DNA from: Sphingobacterium siyangense
GTDB lineage: Bacteria; Bacteroidota; Bacteroidia; Sphingobacteriales; Sphingobacteriaceae
Reading direction: 5' to 3'
Assembly: GCF_007830445.1 (NCBI RefSeq)
Contig: NZ_VLKR01000011.1
Span: forward strand, 62,001-126,000
DNA: 64,000 bases
Each line of letters begins with the position of its first letter. Within the stretch, counting starts at the first letter, position 1. The notes below the pieces were generated by a model. It was not told where the DNA came from, did no database searches, and saw only the letters and a program-made list of their open reading frames with translations. Position numbers and translations under genes: made by a program. This document shows, in pieces, positions 36,037 to 44,614 of the stretch.

Positions 36037-37917
36037 ATGAAATTAAAACTAGCAATACAGTTATGCAAAAACATGGGCGTGCGATATGTTTCATATCGGG
36101 TCAAACATGAATTTGAAAAAAGATCGGGAATACTAAAACGTAGACATCCTTTAGATTTTAAACTTGGCAGTCAATTTTTTCTTTCGCAATGGAAGGAAGC
36201 TGTCTGTAAGAATTATGCAATCCTTGACCCTACTTTGAATATTGAAAGGAAAGAGTCCGAGGAACTCAAAATGAAGGCGGAACGGATCTTAGCAGGAGAT
36301 ATTCCTTTCTTTAATGCTGAATGGATAAGTTTAGGTAAGAACTACAATTGGATTACTAATCCCTCAAATGGTTATCTTTACGATATTAACAAGCACTGGT
36401 CAGAAATACCTGATCTTTCGGTAGAAGCAGGAGATATTAAATATGTTTGGGAAAAATCACGATTTTCATGGGTACTTACATTAATTCGTTATGATCATCA
36501 TTACAATAACGATCTTGCAGAATTTGTTCTCTCAGAGATAGATTCTTGGATAGAACACAATCCAATAAATAGGGGGCCTAACTGGAGATGTAGTCAAGAG
36601 ATATCTTTAAGAATATTTAATTGGTATTTTGCTTTAGTTTATTATCAAAATCATCCTGCTTTAACGGAAAATCGTTGGAATCGAATTGTAAAAGTAATTT
36701 ATGCTTCGCTTCATCATGTATATAATCACATCGATTTTTCAAGAATAGCCGTACGAAATAATCACGCTATTACGGAGACATTATTTCTTACATTAAGCGA
36801 ATTTCTTTTTCCTTTTATTCCAGAAACAAAATTATGGTCAAGAAGAGGACGAAAATGGTTTGAAAGAGAAATCGACTATCAGGTTTATGATGACGGAACA
36901 TTTCTACAGTTTTCAATGAACTATCACCGTGTTGTTGTTCAGTTGTTAACTCTTGGTATATCAATCTCTGAACATGCGGGGGCCCCTTTTTCTAAGACAG
37001 TTTACGAGCGGGCTTATAAATCCTTAGATTTTTTATATCAATGTTTGCAGGAAGAAAATGGTTGGCTTCCTAACTACGGTTCCAATGATGGTGCATTGTT
37101 TTTTCCATGGTCAGATACTAATTATAGAGATTATAGACCTCAATTAAACTCTTTACATATACTGCTAACAGGAGAATCATTATATGATTCAGATTTATAT
37201 AAAGAGGAAGCCGCCTGGTGGAATATCCCTAAAAGTGAGACTTATTCCTTTCCCATAATGAAGAAGTTTTATGGTATTAAAGAATATTCCACCGGAGGAT
37301 ATACTATAATTCGTGATGGTAGTTGTTTTACCCTTTTGCGATGTGGCTCCCATAAAGACCGTCCTGCTCAAGCTGATAATTTGCACATGGACGTTTGGGT
37401 GGATGGGAAAAATATTCTAAGAGACTCAGGAACTTATAAGTACAATACAGATTCCCATCATTTGGATTATTTTATGGGGACAGTCTCCCATAATACAGTA
37501 TTAGTAGATGGGAAGTCACAGATGTTAAGAGGAGGACGTTTTATATGGTATTATTGGACTCAAAAAGTATCTAGTAAAATAGCAGAAACAGAGAGCGAAT
37601 ATGTCTTTAATGGAAACATTAAAGCTTATCAGTTTCTAAGCTCCAATGCACGTTTAATACGTTCAGTTCGAAAATTAAAAGGAGAGAAAGTGTGGATAGT
37701 AACAGATGAGGTCGTGAATTTAGACGGCTTTAAGAAAGAACAGATATGGCATATTAATGATTTGCAAATTGAGTTTATTGCAAAAGAGAACGATATTTTG
37801 GTATCGAAAACGCGGGGTATGTCATATAACTCTGATTATTATGGAGTAATAAATGACGGAGAAAGTATTAGTTTCTCCTTTGATAAAAAAATAGAAACAA
37901 AAATTATTGTTAAATAA
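36037..37917 (+). CDS. Heparinase II/III-like / alginate lyase family protein
   Basis: A 626-aa protein with an alpha/alpha-toroid N-terminal half (about 60-370, including WRCSQEISLRIFNWYFAL and RNNHAITETLFLTLSEF). The C-terminal beta-sandwich (about 400-610) has RPAQADNLHMDVWVDGKNI, FMGTVSHNTVLVDG and KVWIVTDEV. This is the heparinase II/III architecture of polysaccharide lyases. No signal peptide is visible, so it may act in the cytoplasm on lipid-linked sugars or be exported otherwise. Members in biosynthetic loci are suspected to modify or edit uronate-containing glycans, possibly as epimerases. It follows the fused oxidoreductase by 3 bp, the usual pairing. Confidence 0.8.
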   Translation: MKLKLAIQLCKNMGVRYVSYRVKHEFEKRSGILKRRHPLDFKLGSQFFLSQWKEAVCKNYAILDPTLNIERKESEELKMKAERILAGDIPFFNAEWISLGKNYNWITNPSNGYLYDINKHWSEIPDLSVEAGDIKYVWEKSRFSWVLTLIRYDHHYNNDLAEFVLSEIDSWIEHNPINRGPNWRCSQEISLRIFNWYFALVYYQNHPALTENRWNRIVKVIYASLHHVYNHIDFSRIAVRNNHAITETLFLTLSEFLFPFIPETKLWSRRGRKWFEREIDYQVYDDGTFLQFSMNYHRVVVQLLTLGISISEHAGAPFSKTVYERAYKSLDFLYQCLQEENGWLPNYGSNDGALFFPWSDTNYRDYRPQLNSLHILLTGESLYDSDLYKEEAAWWNIPKSETYSFPIMKKFYGIKEYSTGGYTIIRDGSCFTLLRCGSHKDRPAQADNLHMDVWVDGKNILRDSGTYKYNTDSHHLDYFMGTVSHNTVLVDGKSQMLRGGRFIWYYWTQKVSSKIAETESEYVFNGNIKAYQFLSSNARLIRSVRKLKGEKVWIVTDEVVNLDGFKKEQIWHINDLQIEFIAKENDILVSKTRGMSYNSDYYGVINDGESISFSFDKKIETKIIVK

Positions 37918-39161
37918 TGAAAATTTTACTGTTACATCAATATTTTTTGGAAGAAGACGATCCAGGAGGATCGCGTTGGAACGAGATAACAAAGACATGG
38001 ACTGAGATGGGGCATGAGGTTGTTGTTATTGCTGGAATGATGCATGCCCATGGAAATAAGAAGCGCTCAGAATACAACGGAAAGTATTTTGTAAAGAAAA
38101 AACAAGGAAAAGTTACTGTTCATAGAACTCATGTTTCTGAATCTTATAATAATGGATTTTTAGGGCGACTTTGGGGCTATTTCTCCTTTATGTTTTCGTC
38201 TTTGTGGGCAGGGTTATTTAAAGTCAAGGGAAAGTTCGACGTAGTAATTGTAACCTCGCCTCCGTTATTTGTTGGAATTTCGGGTTATTTGATCTCATTT
38301 GTTAAACGTTTACCGATGGTATTCGAGATTCGAGATTTATGGCCTGAGTCTGCAATAGATACAGGTGTTTTAACTAACAAGTGGGTTATAAAACTAGCTT
38401 ATGCAGTTGAAAGATTTATATATAAAAAAGCTACATTGATTAATGTTTTAACCCCTGCTTTTTTTAATGCCCTAAGAGATAAGAAGGGTATTCCCGTGAA
38501 TAAATTAATCATGATCCCTAATGCAGCGGACTTCTCGTTGTCGGAAAATATTATTAAAACTTTTAATAAAGAAGACTTTAGACGACAACATGATTTACAA
38601 GATAAGTTTGTTGTAACATATGTTGGAGCACATGGTGTAGCAAATCATCTTGATCAATTATTAGATGCAGGTAAGTTATTAGAGGATACTCCCGTTCTTT
38701 TTCTTCTTATTGGTCAGGGAATGGAAAAAGAGAGGCTAAAGAAAAAAGCTGAACAAATGCAGGTAGTCAATGTTCGTTTTCACGATCCTGTGCCAAAACA
38801 GGAAGTATTTAAATTTATCTTAGCTTCTGATATGGGAGCATCTGTTCTTAAAAAAGTTGACACCTTTAAGACTGTTTATTCGAATAAAACGTTTGATTAC
38901 TTTTCCTGTCAAAAACCTATACTTATGGCTATTGATGGTGTTTCTAGAGAATTGGTGGAACAAGCACAAGCAGGGACATATGTTGAACCTGAGAACGCTT
39001 CTGAATATAATCGAGTTATTCGAACTTATTTAGCTGATCCAGATCTTTTATTGAAGCAGGGGCAAAATGGTTATAAATATGCAAAAGAAAATTTTGATAG
39101 GAAGCTCTTAGCAGAACGTTACTTAATTGAGATAAAAAAAATAACAAATAATAATGTATAA
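37917..39161 (+). CDS. Glycosyltransferase family 4 protein (WbuB-like)
   Basis: A 414-aa GT-B transferase with the WbuB-type N terminus [20 protein letters not shown]. The mid-region [17 protein letters not shown] ('D.WPes') is diagnostic of GT4 enzymes that use UDP-HexNAc-type donors such as FucNAc/QuiNAc transferases. The donor domain has [19 protein letters not shown] near residue 235. It overlaps the PglC-like gene by 8 bp, so it probably adds the second sugar onto the lipid-linked amino sugar. The start codon overlaps the previous stop by one base. Confidence 0.85.
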   Translation: MKILLLHQYFLEEDDPGGSRWNEITKTWTEMGHEVVVIAGMMHAHGNKKRSEYNGKYFVKKKQGKVTVHRTHVSESYNNGFLGRLWGYFSFMFSSLWAGLFKVKGKFDVVIVTSPPLFVGISGYLISFVKRLPMVFEIRDLWPESAIDTGVLTNKWVIKLAYAVERFIYKKATLINVLTPAFFNALRDKKGIPVNKLIMIPNAADFSLSENIIKTFNKEDFRRQHDLQDKFVVTYVGAHGVANHLDQLLDAGKLLEDTPVLFLLIGQGMEKERLKKKAEQMQVVNVRFHDPVPKQEVFKFILASDMGASVLKKVDTFKTVYSNKTFDYFSCQKPILMAIDGVSRELVEQAQAGTYVEPENASEYNRVIRTYLADPDLLLKQGQNGYKYAKENFDRKLLAERYLIEIKKITNNNV

Positions 39162-39768
39162 AGATTCAATTAAACGTCTTCTAGACTTTTTTATAGCTTT
39201 CTTTGGTTTATCGCTACTTTCGCCAATATTTGTTCTGGTTACTGTTGGCCTATTTATTGCAAATAACGGCAAGCCCTTTTTTTTTCAAAAGCGACCTGGG
39301 AAGAATGGACGAATATTCAAAATTATAAAATTTAAAACCATGAATGACAAAAGAGATGAAAAAGGGACTCTTCTGTCAGATGCAGATCGACTTACTCTGA
39401 TTGGCGCTATCGTCCGTAAGACCTCGTTAGATGAGATACCGCAATTACTTAATGTAATCATAGGAGATATGTCGTTAATTGGGCCTCGACCATTGTTGGT
39501 GCAATATTTGCCCTTATACAATGAAGTTCAAAAAAGACGTCATGAAGTACGTCCTGGAATTACTGGTTGGGCTCAAGTTAATGGTAGAAATGCTATATCT
39601 TGGGAGCAAAAATTCGAATATGACGTCTGGTATGTAGATCATATTTCTTTCATATTGGACTTTAGAATTTTTTTCTTAACCATAAAAAAAGTTTTTGTAC
39701 GGGAGGGGATATCTGCAGAAGGGCAGGCTACAATGGAAGCTTTTAAAGGTAATAATATAAAATATTAA
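39154..39768 (+). CDS. PglC-like phosphoglycosyl transferase (initiating enzyme)
   Basis: A 204-aa monotopic phosphoglycosyl transferase. It has an N-terminal re-entrant helix ([19 protein letters not shown]), the [16 protein letters not shown] motif, the catalytic Asp-Glu of [40 protein letters not shown] and a C-terminal helix. The short form matches PglC, which transfers phospho-N,N'-diacetylbacillosamine, rather than the long WbaP/WcaJ type. This agrees with PglD-, PglE- and PglF-like enzymes encoded at 41.8, 42.5 and 52.8 kb. It should start assembly of the second polymer on undecaprenyl phosphate. Confidence 0.88.
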   Translation: MYKDSIKRLLDFFIAFFGLSLLSPIFVLVTVGLFIANNGKPFFFQKRPGKNGRIFKIIKFKTMNDKRDEKGTLLSDADRLTLIGAIVRKTSLDEIPQLLNVIIGDMSLIGPRPLLVQYLPLYNEVQKRRHEVRPGITGWAQVNGRNAISWEQKFEYDVWYVDHISFILDFRIFFLTIKKVFVREGISAEGQATMEAFKGNNIKY

Positions 39769-39855
39769 GTAGTTTTCTTAGTTTAGTATAGTTTATGGCT
39801 GGATAATTCTAAGATATTATAAATAAAACAACGGTAAATATTAAACGAAATAATT

Positions 39856-40872
39856 ATGGGCGTTAAAATACAAGCACTAGAATATTATTTTCCAGAAAAT
39901 AAAGTTTCAAATGAAATGCTTCGCGAGCGTTTCCCCGATTATGATTTTACGAAATTTGAATCTAAAGTTGGAATTATGTCTAGGTATTGGGTTGATTCCA
40001 ATGAAACAGCATTAGATTTGGCAGAGCAGGCATGTTTAAAGTTATTTGAAAATATTGACAGAACACAGGTTGAATATATAGTTTATTGCACGCAGAGCCC
40101 AGAGTATATTTTGCCAACCACAGCGTGTCTCTTACAAGAAAGATTAGGCCTTTCTCGAACTGTTGGAGCTTTTGATTTCAACCTAGGATGTTCAGGATAT
40201 GTATATGGACTGAGTCTAGCAAAAGGATTAATAGAAAGCGGGCAAGTCAATAATGTTCTTCTTGTAACTGCTGAAACATATTCTAAATATCTTAATGAGG
40301 AGGACAGGTCAAATAGAGCAATATTCGGAGATGCAGCCACTGCGACATTTTTGATTAAAAGTAATAGGGAGGGACTGAAACAGTTTGCTTTTGGATCGGA
40401 TGGTAGCGGTGCGGAAAAACTAATTATAAAAAATGGCGGCACTAAAAATTCTTGTATTTTAAATCCTGAAACAAAAGTGTACGGATCGGACAACCAATAT
40501 ACCGACAATAATTTGTATATGAACGGTCCCGAGATCTTTAATTTTACAGCTGAGAATATTCCAGATTTTACGAAAAAAGTATTGGAAATTAATAAGATGG
40601 AACTTCAAAATCCGGATTATTTCATCTTTCACCAAGCAAATTCGTTTATGCTTGAGTTTTTACGGAAGAGGATAAAAATTGAGAAGGAAAAATTTTATAT
40701 AAATATGGCCGATGGAGGGAATACAGTTTCCAATACCATACCGATAGCCTTGAAACGATTAGCCAATGATTTGGGAAATATCGCTGCCCCCTTATCTGTA
40801 GTTGTTGTTGGGTTTGGGGTTGGATTATCATGGGCCGGCGGAATAATTGAAATTGATAACAGTTTAATATAA
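39856..40872 (+). CDS. 3-oxoacyl-ACP synthase III-like enzyme
   Basis: A 338-aa thiolase-fold condensing enzyme of the FabH type. The catalytic triad is present: Cys112 in FDFNLGCSGYVYGL, His in IFHQANSFMLEFL, and Asn in GGNTVSNTIPIAL. It should condense an acyl-CoA primer with malonyl-ACP to form a 3-ketoacyl-ACP. The adjacent dedicated ACP and ketoreductase make a miniature fatty-acid cycle. In a polysaccharide locus this is best explained as making a short hydroxyacyl group for attachment to an amino sugar. It is preceded by an 87-bp AT-rich gap without a clear promoter. Confidence 0.88.
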   Translation: MGVKIQALEYYFPENKVSNEMLRERFPDYDFTKFESKVGIMSRYWVDSNETALDLAEQACLKLFENIDRTQVEYIVYCTQSPEYILPTTACLLQERLGLSRTVGAFDFNLGCSGYVYGLSLAKGLIESGQVNNVLLVTAETYSKYLNEEDRSNRAIFGDAATATFLIKSNREGLKQFAFGSDGSGAEKLIIKNGGTKNSCILNPETKVYGSDNQYTDNNLYMNGPEIFNFTAENIPDFTKKVLEINKMELQNPDYFIFHQANSFMLEFLRKRIKIEKEKFYINMADGGNTVSNTIPIALKRLANDLGNIAAPLSVVVVGFGVGLSWAGGIIEIDNSLI

Positions 40873-40877
40873 AAGTT

Positions 40878-41108
40878 ATGAACACAGCAAAATTTTTAGA
40901 ATTAGTAAGAGACGAATTAGAACTAGATTCTGATTTACATGTTTCAACAAACTTGAAAGAGTTAGATGAATGGGATTCCATGGCAGCGATGGTATTAATT
41001 GGTCTTGTGTCAAATGAATTTGACGTTAATTTGACAGGAGATGATATCAATTCTATCACTACTGTTCAATCCTTAATAGAGAAAATTGGAACAGAACGGT
41101 TTGAATAA
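40878..41108 (+). CDS. Acyl carrier protein
   Basis: A 76-aa acidic helical protein with the phosphopantetheine attachment serine at Ser34 in ELDEWDSMAAMVLIGLV. The sequence has D-S-M rather than the D-S-L of housekeeping AcpP. Length and acidic character are standard. It is the carrier for the product of the upstream synthase and substrate for the downstream reductase. It depends on a phosphopantetheinyl transferase encoded elsewhere. Gaps are 5 bp upstream and 1 bp downstream. Confidence 0.9.
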   Translation: MNTAKFLELVRDELELDSDLHVSTNLKELDEWDSMAAMVLIGLVSNEFDVNLTGDDINSITTVQSLIEKIGTERFE

Positions 41109-41109
41109 T

Positions 41110-41844
41110 ATGTCTATAAAGAAAAATATATTAATTACCGGAGCAACTTCCGGTATTGGCAAAGCTTTAGCATGTCTTCTTGTAAAGGATTTGAATACTT
41201 GTGTTTATGGAATAGGAAGGGATGAAGAAAAAATACAAGATCTATTAGGATACGAGAATTTTATATTTTTAAAATTTGACTTATTTAAAGTTGAAGAAAT
41301 TGAAGAACTCTTCAAGTCTTCTCTAGGAGATATTAAATTTAGTGGCTTTGTACATTGTGCAGGTTTAGAAGAAACATTACCAATTGGACTATATACTGTT
41401 GATAGAGTTCAGCAAGTTTTCACTGTGAATGTCTTTTCGGCGATAGAGATAGTAAGAAATTTATCAAAGAAAAAATACTCATTGGATCAAGCAAGTTTTA
41501 TTTTGTTATCTTCAGTAATGGGCGAACTTGGTCAACCTGGAAAAATCGGATACTGCGCTAGTAAATCTGCATTGTTAGGCTTTGCTAGATCTTTGGCATT
41601 GGAGCTAGCTAAGAGGAAGATTCGTGTAAATTGTGTTTCTCCCGGCATCGTTGATACTCCGCTAACTCAAAAACTTTTTCAGCAAATAGAGGAAGAGAAT
41701 AAATCTAGAATCGTTGGTATGCATCCGATTGGTATCGGCGAGCCAAATGATGTCGTGTATTTAATAGAATATTTATTAGGTGACAAGTCTAAGTGGCTCA
41801 CTGGACAAAATATTAAAATAGATGGAGGTTACTCAATTCAATAA
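41110..41844 (+). CDS. SDR oxidoreductase, probable 3-ketoacyl-ACP reductase
   Basis: A 244-aa classical short-chain dehydrogenase. It has GATSGIGKALACLL near the N terminus, a serine in LLSSVMGELG, Tyr148/Lys152 in YCASKSALLGFARSLALELA, and SPGIVDTPLT. Start at the ATG at 41110, since an upstream TTG lies inside the ACP gene. FabG-like activity (3-ketoacyl-ACP to 3-hydroxyacyl-ACP) is the likely role given the synthase and ACP next to it. A sugar ketoreductase remains possible. It overlaps the next gene by 23 bp. Confidence 0.85.
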   Translation: MSIKKNILITGATSGIGKALACLLVKDLNTCVYGIGRDEEKIQDLLGYENFIFLKFDLFKVEEIEELFKSSLGDIKFSGFVHCAGLEETLPIGLYTVDRVQQVFTVNVFSAIEIVRNLSKKKYSLDQASFILLSSVMGELGQPGKIGYCASKSALLGFARSLALELAKRKIRVNCVSPGIVDTPLTQKLFQQIEEENKSRIVGMHPIGIGEPNDVVYLIEYLLGDKSKWLTGQNIKIDGGYSIQ

Positions 41845-42463
41845 AATAGAGGTAGATGTCATAGGGGCTGGTGGGTTAGCTCGAGAACTACTTTCATGGA
41901 TAAATAATGATAAAAATTCAAATCTCATAGTTAAAGGTTTTTGGGACGATAATCTCGATGCATTAGTTCCATATAAAATGAAACATAATGTTTTTGGCAA
42001 TATTTCAAGTTTTAAATCTGGAAATGTATTGATTGGAATTATGTCTCCTCAAGTGAAGCAAAAACTATTAGAAGAATTTACAGCAAATAGCTCAATTAAC
42101 TTGTTACGCTTTATACATTCTTCTGTAATAGTAGGTGAGAGAACAAACATTGGAAAAGGAGTTGTTTTATTTCCAAATGTAATTATTTCTTGTGACGTAA
42201 ATATTGGAGATGGAACATTTATTAATTTGGGATCGCAAATTGGCCATGACGTAACAATTGGTAGAAACGTTAGTATTATGCCTAATGTAGATATTGGGGG
42301 TGGTTGCGTTATGGGAGACAATGTTTTTATTGGGTCAGGAGCAACCATATTACCCGGAGTTAAGATTGAAGGGAACACGAGGATAGGTGCAGGTTCTGTG
42401 GTTTTAAAGACAATTAAGAAAGAGGGGACCTATTTTGGAAATCCCGCAAAGAAAATTTTCTAG
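41822..42463 (+). CDS. PglD/NeuD-family amino-sugar N-acyltransferase
   Basis: A 213-aa enzyme with an N-terminal Rossmann-like domain (VIGAGGLARELLSWI) and a C-terminal left-handed beta-helix of hexapeptide repeats (IGKGVVLFPNVIIS, DVTIGRNVSIMPNVDIGG, VFIGSGATILPGVK). It ends with GTYFGNPAKKIF. The active-site His is in the GSQIGHDVTIG turn. PglD acetylates the C4 amino group of UDP-4-amino sugars. Here the acyl donor may be the ACP-bound product of the upstream genes instead of acetyl-CoA. The ATG lies within the SDR gene and no later ATG keeps the Rossmann motif. Confidence 0.82.
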   Translation: MEVTQFNKIEVDVIGAGGLARELLSWINNDKNSNLIVKGFWDDNLDALVPYKMKHNVFGNISSFKSGNVLIGIMSPQVKQKLLEEFTANSSINLLRFIHSSVIVGERTNIGKGVVLFPNVIISCDVNIGDGTFINLGSQIGHDVTIGRNVSIMPNVDIGGGCVMGDNVFIGSGATILPGVKIEGNTRIGAGSVVLKTIKKEGTYFGNPAKKIF

Positions 42464-42465
42464 TT

Positions 42466-43602
42466 ATGAAAGATAAAATATGGCTTTCTTCCCCTCATAT
42501 GGGGGGCAATGAATTAAAATATATTCATGAAGCGTTTGAAAATAATTGGGTGGCTCCATTAGGGCCTAATGTTAATGGTTTTGAGCACGACTTAGAAGTA
42601 TTTTTAAACGCGGATATTAAAGTCGCGGCTCTATCTGCTGGCACCGCAGCGTTGCATTTAGCTTTGATTGAATGTGGTGTAGAATTTGGTGATGAAGTGA
42701 TATGTCAGTCCATGACTTTCTCTGCATCGGCAAATCCAATTGCTTATCAAGGGGCAAATCCAATTTTTGTCGATTCTGAGAATGAGACATGGAATATGTG
42801 CCCAGTCGCTTTAAAGGAGGCTATTAAAGATCGACTAGAGATAGGTAAAAAACCTAAGGCTATTATTGTAGTCCACCTGTATGGTATGCCCGCCAATATG
42901 GAAGAAATTCTCTCTATTGCACATGAATTTGATATACCTTTGATTGAAGATGCTGCTGAGGCATTGGGATCAACTTACAAAGGGAAATGTTGTGGTACGT
43001 TCGGTCGTTTTGGGATTTTGTCCTTCAATGGAAATAAGATAATCACAACATCAGGTGGAGGAGCATTAGTTTGCCACTCTCAAGAAGACAAAGATAGAGC
43101 AGTCTTCCTATCTACTCAGGCAAGAGACGATGCCCCCCATTATCAACATTCTTATATAGGATATAATTATAGAATGTCTAATATTTGTGCAGGTATTGGC
43201 CGTGGACAGATGGAGGTGTTGAAAGATCGGGTTGAGTCAAGGCGAGCGATGGCAACTTTCTATAGAGATATATTTGCCAAAATAGATGGCGTAAGCGTTT
43301 TGACCGAACCGTCATCAGATTTTTATTCTAATCATTGGTTATCAGCAATAACTGTCGATAGTGATAAAACAGGTATTACACGTGAAAATTTAAGACTCGC
43401 ACTCTTAGAAGATAATATTGAGTCACGGCCATTATGGAAACCGATGCATTTACAACCTATATTTGCAAATTCGCCATACTATGGAGGCGAGAATGCTGAA
43501 AATTTATTTAATAATGGTCTTTGTCTGCCTTCGGGATCGAATTTGACGCAAGATGAAAGAATACGTATTGAAGCAGCAATAAAACGTGCCTTTACAATAT
43601 AG
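42466..43602 (+). CDS. PglE-like UDP-4-keto-sugar aminotransferase (DegT/DnrJ/EryC1)
   Basis: A 378-aa PLP-dependent sugar aminotransferase. It has IWLSSPHMGGNELKYI at the start, AALSAGTAALHLAL (phosphate-binding region), EDAAEALGSTYKGKCCG, and the PLP-binding Lys191 in SFNGNKIITTSGGGALV. It converts UDP-2-acetamido-4-keto-6-deoxyhexose to the 4-amino form with glutamate as donor. The 4-keto substrate would come from the PglF-like dehydratase at 52.8 kb, and the product goes to the PglD-like enzyme next door. It is the last gene before the terminator at 43639. Confidence 0.88.
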   Translation: MKDKIWLSSPHMGGNELKYIHEAFENNWVAPLGPNVNGFEHDLEVFLNADIKVAALSAGTAALHLALIECGVEFGDEVICQSMTFSASANPIAYQGANPIFVDSENETWNMCPVALKEAIKDRLEIGKKPKAIIVVHLYGMPANMEEILSIAHEFDIPLIEDAAEALGSTYKGKCCGTFGRFGILSFNGNKIITTSGGGALVCHSQEDKDRAVFLSTQARDDAPHYQHSYIGYNYRMSNICAGIGRGQMEVLKDRVESRRAMATFYRDIFAKIDGVSVLTEPSSDFYSNHWLSAITVDSDKTGITRENLRLALLEDNIESRPLWKPMHLQPIFANSPYYGGENAENLFNNGLCLPSGSNLTQDERIRIEAAIKRAFTI

Positions 43603-43638
43603 GTCGTTAATATTGAATTATTAATTTATTTGAATGAT

Positions 43639-43676
43639 AAGATAGAGGCTGAGTAAATTATTTAGCCTTATCTTTT
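43639..43676 (+). terminator. Probable terminator of the second polysaccharide operon
   Basis: AAGATAGAGGCT (43639-43650) pairs with AGCCTTATCTT (43664-43674) with one bulged G, followed by TT. It is the first credible terminator after the promoter at 20.9 kb. Confidence 0.5.
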
Positions 43677-43784
43677 CTAATTAAAAAATGTCGATATTTT
43701 TAGGCATAGATTTTGATGGTTCGATACATTCTTTCTTGCTTAATTTTTTAAATGTCATTTTATAGATAATTCGATGGGAAAAAT

Positions 43785-43792
43785 TATTTTTG
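43785..43792 (+). promoter_or_regulatory. -7 element before wza/wzc
   Basis: TATTTTTG matches TAnnTTTG, 38 bp before the wza start. No TTTG lies at the -33 position, so support is partial. Confidence 0.3.
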
Positions 43793-43830
43793 TCAAGAAA
43801 GAAGAACAATCAATTTACATTAAATAAGAA

Positions 43831-44613
43831 ATGCGATTAATTTCAAAGTATGCTTTAACATTAGCACTGTGCTCAGTGATCCTAATGATGTTTAATTCTT
43901 GTGGTTCAAGGAGGAATATGGTATATTTCCAGCAAGACTCAAGTCAGGTAAATACCTTGTATGAACAATATGTTCCTAAGATTCAACCAAGTGATATTTT
44001 AACAATTGTCGTTACTGCTGCTGACCCTAAAGTTACCGCTCCTTTTAATCCAATGAGTACTTTGATAGGAGGGAATTTGACGCAACAAACTGATATGGCA
44101 CTACGCCCGACATACACTGTTGATGAAAAAGGAAACATTGTTATGCCGATGCTTGGTGAAATTCATATTGCTGGTTTGACACGTACCCAAGCTATAGAAA
44201 AATTGCGTATGGATTTAAGTCAATATATTAAAGACCCGGGTGTAAATATAAATTTCAATAATTTTAGAGTTTCAGTCCTAGGAGAAGTTGCTCGGCCGGG
44301 GTCATTTGTTGTGCCAACAGAAAGACTAACTGTGTTAGATGCTTTGGGAATGGCAGGAGATTTAACAATTAGAGGGGTACGGGAGAATGTTATGTTGATA
44401 AGAGAAATTGATGGTAAAAAGAGTATACAAAGGCTAGATCTTACTAAGCAAAATACATTAAACTCACCCTATTATTATTTGATGCAAAACGATGTAGTTT
44501 ATGTAGAACCAAATAAATCTCAAATTAATAATTCAAAACTAGGTGCAAATACAAATGTTATCATTTCTATTGCTAGCCTATTAATCACTGTAATTTCAGT
44601 ATTGACCCGATAA
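43831..44613 (+). CDS. wza: Wza-like polysaccharide export lipoprotein
   Basis: A 260-aa outer-membrane export protein of the Wza/BexD family. The signal peptide ends in a lipobox with Cys24 (MMFNSCGSRR). A polysaccharide-export domain (KIQPSDILTIVVTA, about 50-150) is followed by one SLBB domain (VSVLGEVARPGSFVVP, about 148-225). A C-terminal transmembrane helix (VIISIASLLITVISVLT) spans the outer membrane. It is paired with wzc 1 bp downstream. It is the export channel for the second polymer and much shorter than the 840-aa protein at 0.2 kb. Confidence 0.92.
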   Translation: MRLISKYALTLALCSVILMMFNSCGSRRNMVYFQQDSSQVNTLYEQYVPKIQPSDILTIVVTAADPKVTAPFNPMSTLIGGNLTQQTDMALRPTYTVDEKGNIVMPMLGEIHIAGLTRTQAIEKLRMDLSQYIKDPGVNINFNNFRVSVLGEVARPGSFVVPTERLTVLDALGMAGDLTIRGVRENVMLIREIDGKKSIQRLDLTKQNTLNSPYYYLMQNDVVYVEPNKSQINNSKLGANTNVIISIASLLITVISVLTR

Positions 44614-44614
44614 T

